Below, piece by piece: positions 34,769 through 44,427 of a stretch of 64,000 nucleotides of DNA. The notes beneath the pieces were generated by a model. It was not told the origin of the DNA and ran no database searches. It was given only the letters and a program-made list of their open reading frames with translations. The number at the start of each line of letters is the position of its first letter. Positions within the stretch are counted from its first letter, which is position 1. Source of the stretch: Galbibacter pacificus (GTDB lineage: Bacteria; Bacteroidota; Bacteroidia; Flavobacteriales; Flavobacteriaceae); assembly GCF_029603165.1 (NCBI RefSeq), contig NZ_JAQSVC010000007.1, positions 206,989 through 270,988 of the forward strand, given 5' to 3'. The position numbers and the translations under genes were made by a program.

Positions 34769-34803
34769 TTATCAATTATCAATTATCAATTATCAATTAT
34801 CAA
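34769..34803. repeat. Five tandem TTATCAA heptamers
   Basis: Five perfect copies of TTATCAA directly abut the stop codon (34804-34806) of the minus-strand TPM gene. Heptamers of this kind are prone to slippage, but being outside the gene, copy-number changes here would not alter the protein. Confidence 0.9.
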
Positions 34804-35613
34804 CTACCAACTGCCACCGGCACCTCCGCCACTAAAGCCTCCGCCACCGAAACCACCACCAAAGCCTCCGCCACCGAAACCGCCGCCAGATGAACCTCCG
34901 CCAAAGCTTCCGCCACCACGGCCAAGATTGCTTAGAATAATCATGTCCAATAAATCTATTCCCCCGCCGCGTCTTCCGCGATTTCCACCACCGCGACCAC
35001 CACGGCCTCGGGAAAGGATAATGGCAATAATGATAAAAACAATAATTATTAAGAAAAACTTACCGTTACTGTTAGAAGAGTTCCCTTTTCGCTTTTGCGG
35101 CGTACCTTTATAAGTACCGTTAAACAGGTCTATTATGGCATCAGTGCCTTTGTCCAGGCCGACATAATAATCACCTTTTTTAAATTCTGGAATAATTATA
35201 TTTCGTATAATTTCCCCATTTATACCGGCCGTAAGCTTTTGTTCCAGCCCATAACCCGGCGAAATCCATATTTTACGTTCTTGTTCGGCTAAAAGTATAA
35301 ATACACCGTTGTCTTCCTTAGCCTGGCCAACCCCCCATTTGTGCGCCCATTTTGGTGCTAGCATGCCAATGTTTTCGCCATTAATGGTGGGAACGGTTGC
35401 AATTACAATTTGCGTACTGGTAGTGTCTGCATAATTAATCAGCTTTTGTTCTAAAGCTGTTTTTTGCGAAGCAGCTAAAATATTTGCATAATCATAAACA
35501 CTTGTCTCTTCGGCTGGTTTTTCTGGAATATCGAATTGTGCGTATACCGATGAGGTGAAAATACATCCGAAGAAAAATAAAAATAGGGTAAAAGTTTTTT
35601 TTAATATCAACAT
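34804..35613 (-). CDS. TPM-domain membrane protein with glycine-rich tail (YgcG-like)
   Basis: The 269-residue protein has a signal peptide (MLILKKTFTLFLFFFGCIFTSSVYAQ), a TPM domain (about 28-165; VYDYANILAASQKTALEQKLINYADTTSTQIVIATV ... GVFILLAEQERKIWISPGYGLEQKLT), one membrane helix (FFLIIIVFIIIAIILS) and a tail of GGGFGGG-type repeats, the usual build of YgcG-like proteins. The start at 35613 is chosen because it begins the signal and lies 1 bp past the previous stop; an upstream ATG would overlap that gene. TPM domains are linked to phosphatase activity or membrane-protein turnover; the role here is unknown. It belongs to the LemA-TPM-TPM cluster. Confidence 0.88.
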   Translation of the reverse strand: MLILKKTFTLFLFFFGCIFTSSVYAQFDIPEKPAEETSVYDYANILAASQKTALEQKLINYADTTSTQIVIATVPTINGENIGMLAPKWAHKWGVGQAKEDNGVFILLAEQERKIWISPGYGLEQKLTAGINGEIIRNIIIPEFKKGDYYVGLDKGTDAIIDLFNGTYKGTPQKRKGNSSNSNGKFFLIIIVFIIIAIILSRGRGGRGGGNRGRRGGGIDLLDMIILSNLGRGGGSFGGGSSGGGFGGGGFGGGFGGGGFSGGGAGGSW

Positions 35614-35614
35614 A

Positions 35615-36058
35615 TTAGCTTTTGGAAATTTGGTCTGGAAGTTCGTTAATGTCGTCATGTTGCCAAGGAAAGTGTTCTTGCAGTTCTTTTCCGGCTTTTA
35701 GAATGCCTTCTACAAGTCCCTCTTTAAACCGTTTGTTCTTAAAGTGCCCTTGAATAATGTCTTTGGTACTATTCCAGAAATCGTCGGGGACTGCCTTGTC
35801 AATTCCTTTGTCGCCATAAATGGCAAAATTTTTGTCTTTAATGGCAACGTAAATCAAGACTCCGTTTTCGTCTTTGGTATTGTCCATTTTAAGCAAATGA
35901 AAAACTTCCGCGGCCCGTTTAAGGGGCGCTGTGTTACTGGATTTTTCTATATGTACCCGGATTTCACCGGAGGTTTCTTTTTCAGCTTGGCGAATAGCTT
36001 CTACTATTTCTTGCTCTTCATCGGCGGTTAAAAAGGCTTCTATTTTAGATGGTGCCAT
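35615..36058 (-). CDS. Soluble TPM-domain protein
   Basis: The 147-residue protein is a single TPM domain without signal or membrane segment (FLTADEEQEIVEAIRQAEKETSGEIRVHIEKSS ... GVLIYVAIKDKNFAIYGDKGID). The ATG at 36058 (MAPSKIEAFLT) is chosen, since family similarity starts there and the earlier in-frame ATG at 36115 lies beyond the hairpin at 36090-36120. It lies between LemA and the membrane TPM protein in a conserved Bacteroidota arrangement whose function is undefined. Confidence 0.87.
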   Translation of the reverse strand: MAPSKIEAFLTADEEQEIVEAIRQAEKETSGEIRVHIEKSSNTAPLKRAAEVFHLLKMDNTKDENGVLIYVAIKDKNFAIYGDKGIDKAVPDDFWNSTKDIIQGHFKNKRFKEGLVEGILKAGKELQEHFPWQHDDINELPDQISKS

Positions 36059-36089
36059 GCCAGTAATTTTAGGTTGTATCTGTAAATTA

Positions 36090-36120
36090 AAAAGGTGCTT
36101 GATATATGCAAGCACCTTTT
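36090..36120 (-). terminator. Hairpin between lemA and the first TPM gene
   Basis: AAAAGGTGCTTG (36090-36101) pairs perfectly with CAAGCACCTTTT (36109-36120) around a 7-nt loop. It stands between the lemA stop (36127) and the TPM start (36058) on the minus strand with a T run, so it should reduce read-through and make lemA more abundant than the TPM genes. Confidence 0.8.
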
Positions 36121-36126
36121 GTGTTT

Positions 36127-36735
36127 TTATTTTTCGTCGTTAAAGTCAAATTGAACGTCCACTGGTTTTTCGGCGCCTGCTTCGGCATCGAAATATGGTT
36201 TTCCTTCAAACCCGAACCAACCGGCCAGGATAGAATTCGGAAATGTTTTTACGTGGTTGTTGTATGGTTTTATGGCTTCGTTATAGCGGACCCTTGCCGT
36301 TTGGATTGAGTTTTCCGTACTTGTAAGCTCGTCCTGTAATTTTAAAAAGTTCTGGTTTGCCTTTAGCTCTGGATAGCGTTCTACTGTTACCAATAAACGG
36401 CTCAAGGCACTGCTCAACCCACCTTGAACTTGGTTAAACTGCTCCAATTGTTCGGGCGTTATGTTTTCTGGGTTGATGTTTACCGAAGTAGCTTTGGCAC
36501 GGGCCTCGATAACATCGGTAAGTGTATTTCTTTCAAAATCGGCGGCACCTTTTACGGTATTTACCAGATTGCCAATAAGGTCATTTCTGCGTTGGTAAGA
36601 TGTTTGAACATTTCCCCATGCTTCAGAAACGTTCTCATTAAGTCGTATAGCTTCGTTATTAAAACCAACGGCCCAATTGTATATTCCAAAGGCAATAATG
36701 GCCAGCACAATTAAACCAATAATCCATTTTTTCAT
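36127..36735 (-). CDS. lemA: LemA-family membrane protein
   Basis: The 202-residue protein has one N-terminal membrane helix (WIIGLIVLAIIAFGIYNW) and the long helical LemA domain: NVSEAWGNVQTSYQRRNDLIGNLVNTVKGAADFERNTLTDVIEARA, LLVTVERYPELKANQNFLKLQDEL and RVRYNEAIKPYNNHVKTFPNSILAGWFGF. LemA proteins have no known enzyme activity and usually travel with TPM proteins, as here. It is the first gene of the three-gene cluster, followed by a hairpin that may act as a partial terminator. Confidence 0.92.
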   Translation of the reverse strand: MKKWIIGLIVLAIIAFGIYNWAVGFNNEAIRLNENVSEAWGNVQTSYQRRNDLIGNLVNTVKGAADFERNTLTDVIEARAKATSVNINPENITPEQLEQFNQVQGGLSSALSRLLVTVERYPELKANQNFLKLQDELTSTENSIQTARVRYNEAIKPYNNHVKTFPNSILAGWFGFEGKPYFDAEAGAEKPVDVQFDFNDEK

Positions 36736-36840
36736 TTGTTGTAATTTTTTAATTAGTTAATTTTTAAGTTGAAAGGCTTGTTGACCCTTTTAAAATTTTG
36801 AGTCAAAATTCAGCAATAAAAATGAGATATAGAAATAAAT

Positions 36841-37170
36841 TTATAACTGATCTTTAATTTTTGCGAGTTCCGCCTTGACTCCTTCCAATTTACGAATTAT
36901 CTCATAATTGGAGAGGGTTTTTTGTTTTTGTTCTTTTAAGTGAAGTTTTGCACCGTCTAACGTAAAGCCGCGTTCTTTTACAAGATGATAAATAAGCCCG
37001 AGGTTTTTTACATCTTCTTGGGTAAACTTTCTATTTCCCTTTGCATTTTTCTTGGGTTTTAGAACGTCAAATTCTTTGTCCCAAAAACGAATCAGGGAGG
37101 TGTTTACGTCAAAGGCCTTGGCAACCTCGCCAATGCTGTAATATAATTTTTCGGGAAGGTTTATATGCAT
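36841..37170 (-). CDS. MerR-family transcriptional regulator
   Basis: The 109-residue protein has the MerR winged helix (about 9-75; YYSIGEVAKAFDVNTSLIRFWDKEFDVLKPKKNAKGNRKFTQEDVKNLGLIYHLV) followed by a short coiled coil and no effector domain or metal-binding cysteines. Short MerR proteins of this type occur in most Bacteroidota beside an M23 peptidase gene. Here its ATG overlaps the peptidase stop by one base, so the two are co-translated. Its target genes are unknown. Confidence 0.88.
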   Translation of the reverse strand: MHINLPEKLYYSIGEVAKAFDVNTSLIRFWDKEFDVLKPKKNAKGNRKFTQEDVKNLGLIYHLVKERGFTLDGAKLHLKEQKQKTLSNYEIIRKLEGVKAELAKIKDQL

Positions 37171-38147
37171 TAGTCAAGTGATTGGTTTTCTTGTGATGCA
37201 GCATGTAGCAACGCTTCGTATTCTTCAGCAGATAACGACCCGTAATAGAAGTTAATAGGATTTATTCTGTTGCCGTCCTTCCATACTTCATAATGGCAAT
37301 GTGGTGCTTGCGATCTTCCGGTACTGCCCACAAACCCAATGAGGTCTCCACGTTTTACTTTTTGTCCTTTTCTAACATTGTATTTGCTCAGGTGGGCATA
37401 CAGGCTCATGTACCCAAAACCATGATCGATCCTAATGTGCTCCCCAAACCCGGACGACTTGTTGTCGGCACGGATTACCACGCCGTCTCCGGTTGCGTAT
37501 ATTGGGGTTCCCCGAGGGGCGGTAAAATCCATTCCATAATGCATTTTTCGCACTTTTGTAAATGGGTCGGAGCGCCACCCGTAACCAGAGGCCATTCTGG
37601 TAAGGTCTTCATTGCTTACGGGCTGGATGGCCGGAATTGCGGCCAGTAATTTTTCTTTCTCCTTTGCCAGTTCTGTAATTTCATCTAAAGATTTAGATTG
37701 GATTACCAACCGTTTTTGAAGTATCTCAAGTTTCTTTGTAACATCTACAATAAGTTCGGAGTTGTTAAACCCTTCCAGGCTCTTGTACCGGTTTACACCG
37801 CCAAACCCGGCAGTACGTTGTTCTTTGGGAATCGGGCTGGCTTCAAAATAAAGGCGGTAAATATTATTGTCGCGGTCTTCTATATTTGCCAGGACATCTT
37901 CCATTTGTGTCATTTTTTTATTCAACAACTCAAATTGAAATTCATAATTTTTTAATTCCCGGGCCTGCGAAAGTTCTTTTGGAGTATTGATTAAATTGGT
38001 GTTCAAGAGGATCAACAAACAAATTCCCCCGAATAAAAAAGCAGCCAGTACAAATAAGCTAATATTAATGACCCTTTTACCCTTTTTTGGTTCAATCCTC
38101 CTATAGGATAATGTTTCAGAATCGTAATAATATTTTACCTTCGCCAT
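37170..38147 (-). CDS. Membrane-anchored M23-family peptidoglycan endopeptidase
   Basis: The 325-residue protein has a cytoplasmic start, one membrane helix (VINISLFVLAAFLFGGICLLILL, about 26-48), a coiled-coil stretch (about 60-180) and a C-terminal LytM/M23 domain. Zinc ligands are visible: His and Asp in MHYGMDF and HxH in PHCHYEV, with HLSKYNVRKGQKVKRGD between. With all ligands present it should cut peptide cross-links of the cell wall during growth. It is divergent from alaS and co-translated with the MerR gene. Confidence 0.92.
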   Translation of the reverse strand: MAKVKYYYDSETLSYRRIEPKKGKRVINISLFVLAAFLFGGICLLILLNTNLINTPKELSQARELKNYEFQFELLNKKMTQMEDVLANIEDRDNNIYRLYFEASPIPKEQRTAGFGGVNRYKSLEGFNNSELIVDVTKKLEILQKRLVIQSKSLDEITELAKEKEKLLAAIPAIQPVSNEDLTRMASGYGWRSDPFTKVRKMHYGMDFTAPRGTPIYATGDGVVIRADNKSSGFGEHIRIDHGFGYMSLYAHLSKYNVRKGQKVKRGDLIGFVGSTGRSQAPHCHYEVWKDGNRINPINFYYGSLSAEEYEALLHAASQENQSLD

Positions 38148-38262
38148 TAGTTTAAAAGTTCTATTTTTGCCAGAAGAATGTTATACACTCTAAACTGCGT
38201 AACGAGCAAATATATAAATTGTTTTTTCAGTGAGTGTAATTTTTAGAAAAAGTTAAGATTTT

Positions 38263-40881
38263 ATGATGAAATCCAGAGAGATAAGGAAGCAGTTTTTAGA
38301 TTTTTTTAATGATAAAGGACATGCCATTGTGCCGTCTGCCCCAATGGTAATAAAAGACGATCCTACACTAATGTTTACCAATGCCGGGATGAATCAATTT
38401 AAAGAATTCTTCCTTGGCAATAAAGCCCCAAAAAACAACCGTGTTACAGATACTCAAAAATGTTTGCGCGTAAGCGGCAAGCATAATGATTTGGAAGAAG
38501 TGGGCAAGGACACCTATCACCATACTATGTTCGAGATGCTCGGGAACTGGAGTTTTGGCGATTACTTTAAAAAAGACGCTATTGCCTGGGCTTGGGAATT
38601 ATTGACCAAAATATATAAAATAGATAAAGACATTCTTTACGTAACTGTTTTTGAAGGTGCCGATGCCGAAGGGCTTCCCGTAGATCAGGAAGCTTACGAT
38701 CTTTGGAAAGCCATTGTACCGGAAGACCGTATTATCCTTGGAAACAAAAATGATAATTTTTGGGAAATGGGCGATCAAGGCCCATGCGGACCTTCGTCCG
38801 AAATTCATGTAGACATCCGGTCGGAAGAAGAAAAAGCCAAAACCCCTGGAAAAGATTTGGTAAATCAAGACCATCCGCAGGTTGTAGAAATATGGAACCT
38901 GGTTTTTATGGAGTTTAACCGCAAAGCAGATGGTTCGCTTGAAAAATTACCGGCCCAGCATGTTGATACGGGAATGGGGTTTGAACGTTTGTGCATGGTG
39001 CTTCAGGATAAAAAAAGTAATTACGACACAGATGTTTTTACACCGCTTATCAGGGAAATAGAAACCATTACCAATGCTAAATACAATAAAGAGGAAGAAA
39101 TAAATATTGCCATTCGGGTAATAGCCGATCATGTTAGGGCGGTATCTTTTGCCATTGCCGACGGGCAATTGCCCAGCAATACCGGGGCTGGGTACGTAAT
39201 CCGAAGGATTTTGCGACGCGCAATCCGCTACGGATTTACGTTCTTAAACCAAAAAGAACCTTTTATCTATAAATTGGTCGATACGCTTATCAAGCAAATG
39301 CACGAATTTTTCCCCGAATTGAAAAAAGAAAAAAATATTATCGTCAACGTTATAAAAGAAGAAGAAAGCTCTTTTTTAAGGACCTTGGCCCAAGGCTTGG
39401 TGCTGCTTGACAATATTATAAGCACAAATGACGGAAAAATTATTTCGGGGGCCAAAGCTTTTGAGTTGTACGATACCTATGGTTTCCCGATAGACTTAAC
39501 GGCATTGATCCTTGAGGAAAAAGGGTATGGGCTGGACGAAGAAGGGTTTTTGGAAGAATTAGAAAAACAGAAAAACCGCTCTAGGGCCGCTACAAAAGTC
39601 GAAACCGGAGACTGGGAAGTCTTGATAGACGATCCAATTGAAGAATTTGTGGGGTACGATACTTTGGAAACCCAAGTACGCTTAACACGTTACCGTAAAG
39701 TAGCTAGTAAAAAAGAAGGGGAAATGTATCAATTGGTATTCAACATCACCCCTTTTTATGCCGAAGGTGGTGGACAGGTTGGAGATAAAGGCTATTTGGA
39801 ATCTCCCAACGGAGATGTTGTTTACATTATAGACACCAAAAAGGAGAACAACCTGATAATCCATTTATCCAAAAATCTTCCCAAAAACCTAAACGATACT
39901 TTTAAGGCGGTTGTAGATACCAAACAGCGCAACCGTACCGCAGCAAACCATACGGCAACGCATTTATTGCATCAGGCGTTGCGTAGTGTTTTAGGTTCCC
40001 ATGTTGAGCAAAAAGGAAGCATGGTGCACAGCGGGTATTTGCGTTTTGACTTCTCTCATTTCAGTAAGGTTACCGCAGAAGAATTAACACAGGTTGAAGA
40101 TTTTGTAAATGCCCGTATCCGGGAACAATTGCCATTGCAGGAAAATAGGGCGACACCATTTCAAGAGGCGGTCAACCAAGGAGCAATGGCGTTGTTTGGT
40201 GAAAAATACGGCGATTTGGTGCGTACCGTTAAATTTGGTGAAAGCATAGAACTGTGCGGGGGAACACATGTAAAAAATACAGGAGACATATGGCATTTTA
40301 TCATTACTGGGGAAAGTGCCGTTGCCGCAGGGGTAAGGCGTATAGAAGCCATTACTTTTGATGCTGCCAAAGAGTATTTTGCCAACCAAACAGATGCCTA
40401 TAATCAAGTAAAGGCAGTGCTTAAAAGCAATGCTACAGATCCCGTAAAGGCCATAACGGCGCTTCAGGACGAAAATATAGCCTTGAAAAAACAAGTGGAA
40501 CAGCTTTTAAAGGATAAAGCAAAAGGACTTAAGACTGAATTGAAAGCAATGCTTGAAGATGTTAACGGGGTTAAGTTCTTGGCCACAAAAGTTGCATTAG
40601 ATCAAGGAAGCATAAAAGACCTTGCCTTTGAAATGGGCAATGAATACAATAATCTGTATTTGCTTTTTGCTTCTGAAAACGATGGTAAAGTCATGCTTAC
40701 CTGTTACGTTTCCAAAGAAATGGTGAAAGAAAAAAACCTAAATGCAGGTCAAATTGTAAGGGAGTTGGGCAAACTAATTCAAGGCGGCGGCGGCGGACAG
40801 CCATTTTTTGCTACAGCAGGTGGGAGAAATCCAGAAGGTATCCCCGAAGCATTAAAAAAGGCTAAAGATTATATTTTATAA
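38263..40881 (+). CDS. alaS: Alanyl-tRNA synthetase
   Basis: The 872-residue protein has the expected order: class II catalytic core (about 1-240; [27 protein letters not shown]), tRNA-binding domain, editing domain with [12 protein letters not shown] and [12 protein letters not shown] (zinc-binding His/Cys residues), and a C-terminal DHHA1 domain ([23 protein letters not shown]). It charges tRNA-Ala and removes mischarged Ser and Gly. ATG at 38263 and ATG at 38266 are both possible starts. Confidence 0.98.
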   Translation: MMKSREIRKQFLDFFNDKGHAIVPSAPMVIKDDPTLMFTNAGMNQFKEFFLGNKAPKNNRVTDTQKCLRVSGKHNDLEEVGKDTYHHTMFEMLGNWSFGDYFKKDAIAWAWELLTKIYKIDKDILYVTVFEGADAEGLPVDQEAYDLWKAIVPEDRIILGNKNDNFWEMGDQGPCGPSSEIHVDIRSEEEKAKTPGKDLVNQDHPQVVEIWNLVFMEFNRKADGSLEKLPAQHVDTGMGFERLCMVLQDKKSNYDTDVFTPLIREIETITNAKYNKEEEINIAIRVIADHVRAVSFAIADGQLPSNTGAGYVIRRILRRAIRYGFTFLNQKEPFIYKLVDTLIKQMHEFFPELKKEKNIIVNVIKEEESSFLRTLAQGLVLLDNIISTNDGKIISGAKAFELYDTYGFPIDLTALILEEKGYGLDEEGFLEELEKQKNRSRAATKVETGDWEVLIDDPIEEFVGYDTLETQVRLTRYRKVASKKEGEMYQLVFNITPFYAEGGGQVGDKGYLESPNGDVVYIIDTKKENNLIIHLSKNLPKNLNDTFKAVVDTKQRNRTAANHTATHLLHQALRSVLGSHVEQKGSMVHSGYLRFDFSHFSKVTAEELTQVEDFVNARIREQLPLQENRATPFQEAVNQGAMALFGEKYGDLVRTVKFGESIELCGGTHVKNTGDIWHFIITGESAVAAGVRRIEAITFDAAKEYFANQTDAYNQVKAVLKSNATDPVKAITALQDENIALKKQVEQLLKDKAKGLKTELKAMLEDVNGVKFLATKVALDQGSIKDLAFEMGNEYNNLYLLFASENDGKVMLTCYVSKEMVKEKNLNAGQIVRELGKLIQGGGGGQPFFATAGGRNPEGIPEALKKAKDYIL

Positions 40882-40941
40882 GAATACTTTTTGAAAAGTT
40901 TCAGGCCGGTTTATTAAATGTTTTAATTTGAAGGAAGATAG

Positions 40942-41889
40942 ATGAAACTACAAACACAAATACCTTTAAAAGTAGCAGAAAATACCATAGATTACAATTC
41001 TAAAGTGTTTTTAATGGGTTCGTGTTTTGTGGAGAACATAGGAGAAAAACTTCAATATTTTAAGTTTCAAAACCTTGTAAATCCGTTTGGGATTATATTT
41101 CATCCCGTGGCTATGGAGCATTTGCTGGACCGTGTGGTAAAGGAGAGGTTTTTTACCGTTGATGACATTTTTTATTTAAATGAGCGTTGGCAATGCTTTG
41201 AGGTACATTCCGAGATGGGAAATAGCTCAAAAGAAGCCTTTTTAGACCACTTGAACACTTCCTTGGAAGCTTTGAAGGCTTTCTTGCAGGAAGCATCGCA
41301 TGTTGTTATCACCTTGGGGACGGCCTGGGGCTATCGCCATATGGAACAAGGAAAAATTGTTGCCAATTGCCATAAAGTCCCTCAAAAATGTTTTCAGAAA
41401 GAGTTAATGGAAGTAAATGCGCTTAGTCTCTCATTAAAACGGACAACATCACTTTTGCTATCGTTAAACCCGGAGATTGAAATCATTTTCACGGTATCGC
41501 CGGTACGCCATATTAAAGATGGATTTGTAGAGAACCAGTTGAGCAAAGCACATTTAATAGCAGCCGTACACCAAATAATAACTGGTGAAAAAAGGTTGCA
41601 TTGTTTCCCTTCCTATGAAATTATGATGGACGAGCTCCGCGATTACCGTTTTTATGCCGAAGATATGCTTCATCCCAATGAAACAGCCGTAAAATATATC
41701 TGGAAAAAGTTTCAGGATGTTTGGATCGACCATGAAAGTTTGCCTATAATGAAAGAGGTGGAAAAAGTGCAAAATGGGTTGCAGCACCGACCTTTTAACC
41801 GGGAAAGTGAAGAATATAAGAAGTTTCAATTAAAACTTCAGCAGAAAATTGTGTACCTTTCAAGTACATATCCTCATATTCAATTTTAA
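40942..41889 (+). CDS. GSCFA-domain protein
   Basis: The 315-residue protein opens with TIDYNSKVFLMGSCFVENIGEKLQYFKFQNLVNPFGIIFHP, the GSCFA-family signature in which the Ser of GSCF is the presumed nucleophile. Later segments such as VITLGTAWGYRH, FTVSPVRHIKDGFVENQLSKA and YRFYAEDMLHPNETAVKYIW carry the Asp and His expected of an SGNH-like hydrolase. No signal peptide is seen, so it is cytoplasmic. Its substrate is unknown. It follows alaS by 60 bp and is 4 bp from the next gene, which suggests cotranscription. Confidence 0.85.
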   Translation: MKLQTQIPLKVAENTIDYNSKVFLMGSCFVENIGEKLQYFKFQNLVNPFGIIFHPVAMEHLLDRVVKERFFTVDDIFYLNERWQCFEVHSEMGNSSKEAFLDHLNTSLEALKAFLQEASHVVITLGTAWGYRHMEQGKIVANCHKVPQKCFQKELMEVNALSLSLKRTTSLLLSLNPEIEIIFTVSPVRHIKDGFVENQLSKAHLIAAVHQIITGEKRLHCFPSYEIMMDELRDYRFYAEDMLHPNETAVKYIWKKFQDVWIDHESLPIMKEVEKVQNGLQHRPFNRESEEYKKFQLKLQQKIVYLSSTYPHIQF

Positions 41890-41893
41890 TAAT

Positions 41894-42511
41894 ATGCGAA
41901 AGGTCCTTTTTGGCATTATCATCACACTTTTAATTCTATGGGTTTATCAACTGTATAAACGGTACGACGAGCGTTCGGAATATTTAAGGGAGAGTACGGC
42001 ATTGATTCAGCAGGAAATAAAAAATGTAAGGAAGTTGGTCGTTACCGAAGGGCATTTTTCGCAGGTTTTTAATTACAAGCAGTCAGAAAAAATATTTGCC
42101 AACTTATTGACCACCGAAAAAAAGGCCTTGGTTGTTGTGAATGCCGATGTAACCATAGCCTACGATTTAAGCAAAATAACCTTTGATGTTGATGAAGCCA
42201 ATAAAACACTGTATATAACCGGAATTCCCGAGCCCGAGATTAAAATTTCGCCCGACCTGAAATATTACGATATTTCCAGCGATTATTTAAATCCTTTTAA
42301 TGCCAACGATTTTAACAAGATAAAAGCGCAGGTAAATCAGGCGGTTTCAAAAAAAATAAACGAATCCGGTTTGAAGGAAAATGCCGAAAACCGATTGATT
42401 AGCGAGTTGTCCCGCTTTTATGTGCTTACCAATTCCTTGGGATGGAAACTTGTATACAACAAGCAGACCATTACTGATGGAAATACATTGGAAACCCTAA
42501 ATTTCAATTAA
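41894..42511 (+). CDS. DUF4230-domain membrane-anchored protein
   Basis: The 205-residue protein has an N-terminal membrane helix (VLFGIIITLLILWVYQL) and a DUF4230 domain (about 40-200; LVVTEGHFSQVFNYK ... ALVVVNADVTIAYDLSKITFDVDEANKTLYITGIPEPEIKISPDLKYYDI). The ATG at 41894 is used because it begins the membrane helix and lies 4 bp past the GSCFA stop; a longer frame overlaps that gene. The family is widespread but uncharacterised. The domain probably faces the periplasm. Confidence 0.85.
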   Translation: MRKVLFGIIITLLILWVYQLYKRYDERSEYLRESTALIQQEIKNVRKLVVTEGHFSQVFNYKQSEKIFANLLTTEKKALVVVNADVTIAYDLSKITFDVDEANKTLYITGIPEPEIKISPDLKYYDISSDYLNPFNANDFNKIKAQVNQAVSKKINESGLKENAENRLISELSRFYVLTNSLGWKLVYNKQTITDGNTLETLNFN

Positions 42512-42580
42512 AAAGATTGTAATATTGATGCTTATTTTTTTTTGCAGGGAAGGTCTTATATTATATATTGTATTAAGGTT

Positions 42581-44263
42581 TTAGCCCTTGCCAATTTGGT
42601 CTTTTACCCAATTTAAAAATTCGTTTTTAAAATTGTTTTGGCTCCATTGTTGGTTTTTGGCAACATTCTCTTTTTTCTCTACAACAGCGTTGTTTTGCGT
42701 TTTTTGGTAATGGATGGTATAGGTGCCATTGGTATTATTGCTCCAATACGTTTCTTTCATTTTAATGGTCCCATTTTCTCCAATTGTTACAATCCTTACG
42801 CTGTAATTATTATTCCCTGTTTGGGCAGTGTATATAGCGGCTTTATGGTCTTTGTCTATTAATATATGTGGCGCCATTGAAGGTCCTGTAAAGGCGAGAT
42901 TTTTTATAAAACTTTTCTTGAGCGGGTCGTATAGGTATACATCATACGTAGCGTTGCGGTTTAAATCGTAACCTTCGGGGAAGCTCAAATCGGTATATCC
43001 GTCAAAATTAATGTCGAAATCCCCGGGGTCGAAATCCTGCTCGGATACATTGCCAATATTTATCGCTTTTTTAATAGGAGATAGGGGGGCTTCAAAAACA
43101 AAGGTTGTATCTTTTGTATTTATTAATTCCCTGTTGGATATAGAAACTTCAACATTGGTAGGATTTGCATTGGTTTTTCGGGTATAGCGCACCGAATATT
43201 GCCAAGCTGCCATGAGGCCGTTGATTAAAAACGGTTTGCTTTGTACCAAAAAAGTGCTGTCTATCAATTCTGGATAATACTGCGGATATGTTTTTTCCAG
43301 CTTGAAAGAATCTATTGTCTGTATGTTGAACCTGAAATCTTTGGTATACCTATATGTTTTTACAATAGAATCTGTAGTATAGGCAACAACATGTCTGGAA
43401 TTTTTTGATAATTCAAGGGAGGTTTCGATTTGCCTATATACAGAATCGTTTTTAAAGGCGCTGCTATAATATTTTTTTGCTTTTTTCTGTGTTTGAACAC
43501 CACTCAAGGTAATATTTGTAATAATCCTGGAAGTGTCCTTAATGATAAGTTTCTCTATAATGGTGGAATCGTTTACAAAATAATAGGTGTTCAGGGCGGC
43601 GGCATCGTTAAGGTTGAGCAAGCCATTCCCGCGGTATATTTTAGATCCCCGTGCAAGGGTGTCGAGCAGGGAATCTCCCTTGACAATTTTGTCCTTTCTT
43701 ATATTGAAGAATTTATCTGGGTTTTTTATGCTGTATTCAAAACGCTTTTGGGGCAGTAGGTCAAAATAAAAATTGGCGGTGCGCGTGGTTTTTTTTATGG
43801 AAACGGGGGTTGCGTTAAAATTTACGTCATAGGCACTAAAATCGCCTATTTCAGGTTCGTGCGTGTAGATTTTGTATTGATTGCTCTTTAGTTTGTCAAT
43901 TCTAAAAACACTTCCCTGAATACGCGAAGTTATTGTTTCTTGGTCTTTAATAATAGCCGTTTGCTTAAACTCTTGCAATCTACCGTTCCGTTTGGTTTTT
44001 CCATATAAATTCATTGCAATAAAAGCAGAATCTTTAGGCCTTTTAATCATGGCTTTATAGAAAACGGTGTCTTCGGTAGTAAGTTGATTGTTTTTGGAGC
44101 GAAGCAGTTTTTTTATAAGGTCTTCGTCTGATATTTTTTTAATGGCATTTTGCCGAAGTTTTAAGCTGTCGGCTTTGGATAATGCATTTTTAGAATTGGC
44201 ATCATCATTTTTACATGCAGAAATGGCAGCGATAAAACCTAAGATAAGCAGATATTTTTTCAA
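42581..44263 (-). CDS. Large lipoprotein, XAC2610-like C-terminal part
   Basis: The 560-residue protein has a lipoprotein signal with Cys17 (FIAAISACKND). The long middle part is not assigned. Near residue 410 the segment FDPGDFDINFDGYTDLSFPEGYDLNRNATYDVYLYD resembles the EF-hand-like DxNxDGxxD segment of XAC2610-related proteins, which may bind calcium. It is probably an envelope lipoprotein of unknown function. It is convergent with the DUF4230 gene and far from other same-strand genes (164 bp to the hydroxylase), so it is likely single. Confidence 0.7.
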   Translation of the reverse strand: MKKYLLILGFIAAISACKNDDANSKNALSKADSLKLRQNAIKKISDEDLIKKLLRSKNNQLTTEDTVFYKAMIKRPKDSAFIAMNLYGKTKRNGRLQEFKQTAIIKDQETITSRIQGSVFRIDKLKSNQYKIYTHEPEIGDFSAYDVNFNATPVSIKKTTRTANFYFDLLPQKRFEYSIKNPDKFFNIRKDKIVKGDSLLDTLARGSKIYRGNGLLNLNDAAALNTYYFVNDSTIIEKLIIKDTSRIITNITLSGVQTQKKAKKYYSSAFKNDSVYRQIETSLELSKNSRHVVAYTTDSIVKTYRYTKDFRFNIQTIDSFKLEKTYPQYYPELIDSTFLVQSKPFLINGLMAAWQYSVRYTRKTNANPTNVEVSISNRELINTKDTTFVFEAPLSPIKKAINIGNVSEQDFDPGDFDINFDGYTDLSFPEGYDLNRNATYDVYLYDPLKKSFIKNLAFTGPSMAPHILIDKDHKAAIYTAQTGNNNYSVRIVTIGENGTIKMKETYWSNNTNGTYTIHYQKTQNNAVVEKKENVAKNQQWSQNNFKNEFLNWVKDQIGKG

Positions 44264-44427
44264 TGTAACTATAATTGATTTCGGATAAAAATATAAAAAC
44301 TTTCATTAGTATATACCAAAACGAAGCGAAACCCTGTTTGTTATATGTTTAAAATTATTTTATAGTGTTGATTTAAACGGAGTAATCTCCAACAAAGCCT
44401 ATTTTGCTCATTGTAAAGATGTCTTGT

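Noticed and set aside
34806..34925. Repeat array encoding the glycine-rich tail as a possible mobile or CRISPR-like element
   Set aside because: It is the coding sequence of the usual YgcG-type glycine tail; the units are short codon repeats without spacers.
35659..36115. Earlier start (36115) for the soluble TPM protein
   Set aside because: The added 19 codons lie partly in the hairpin at 36090-36120; the TPM similarity starts at 36058.
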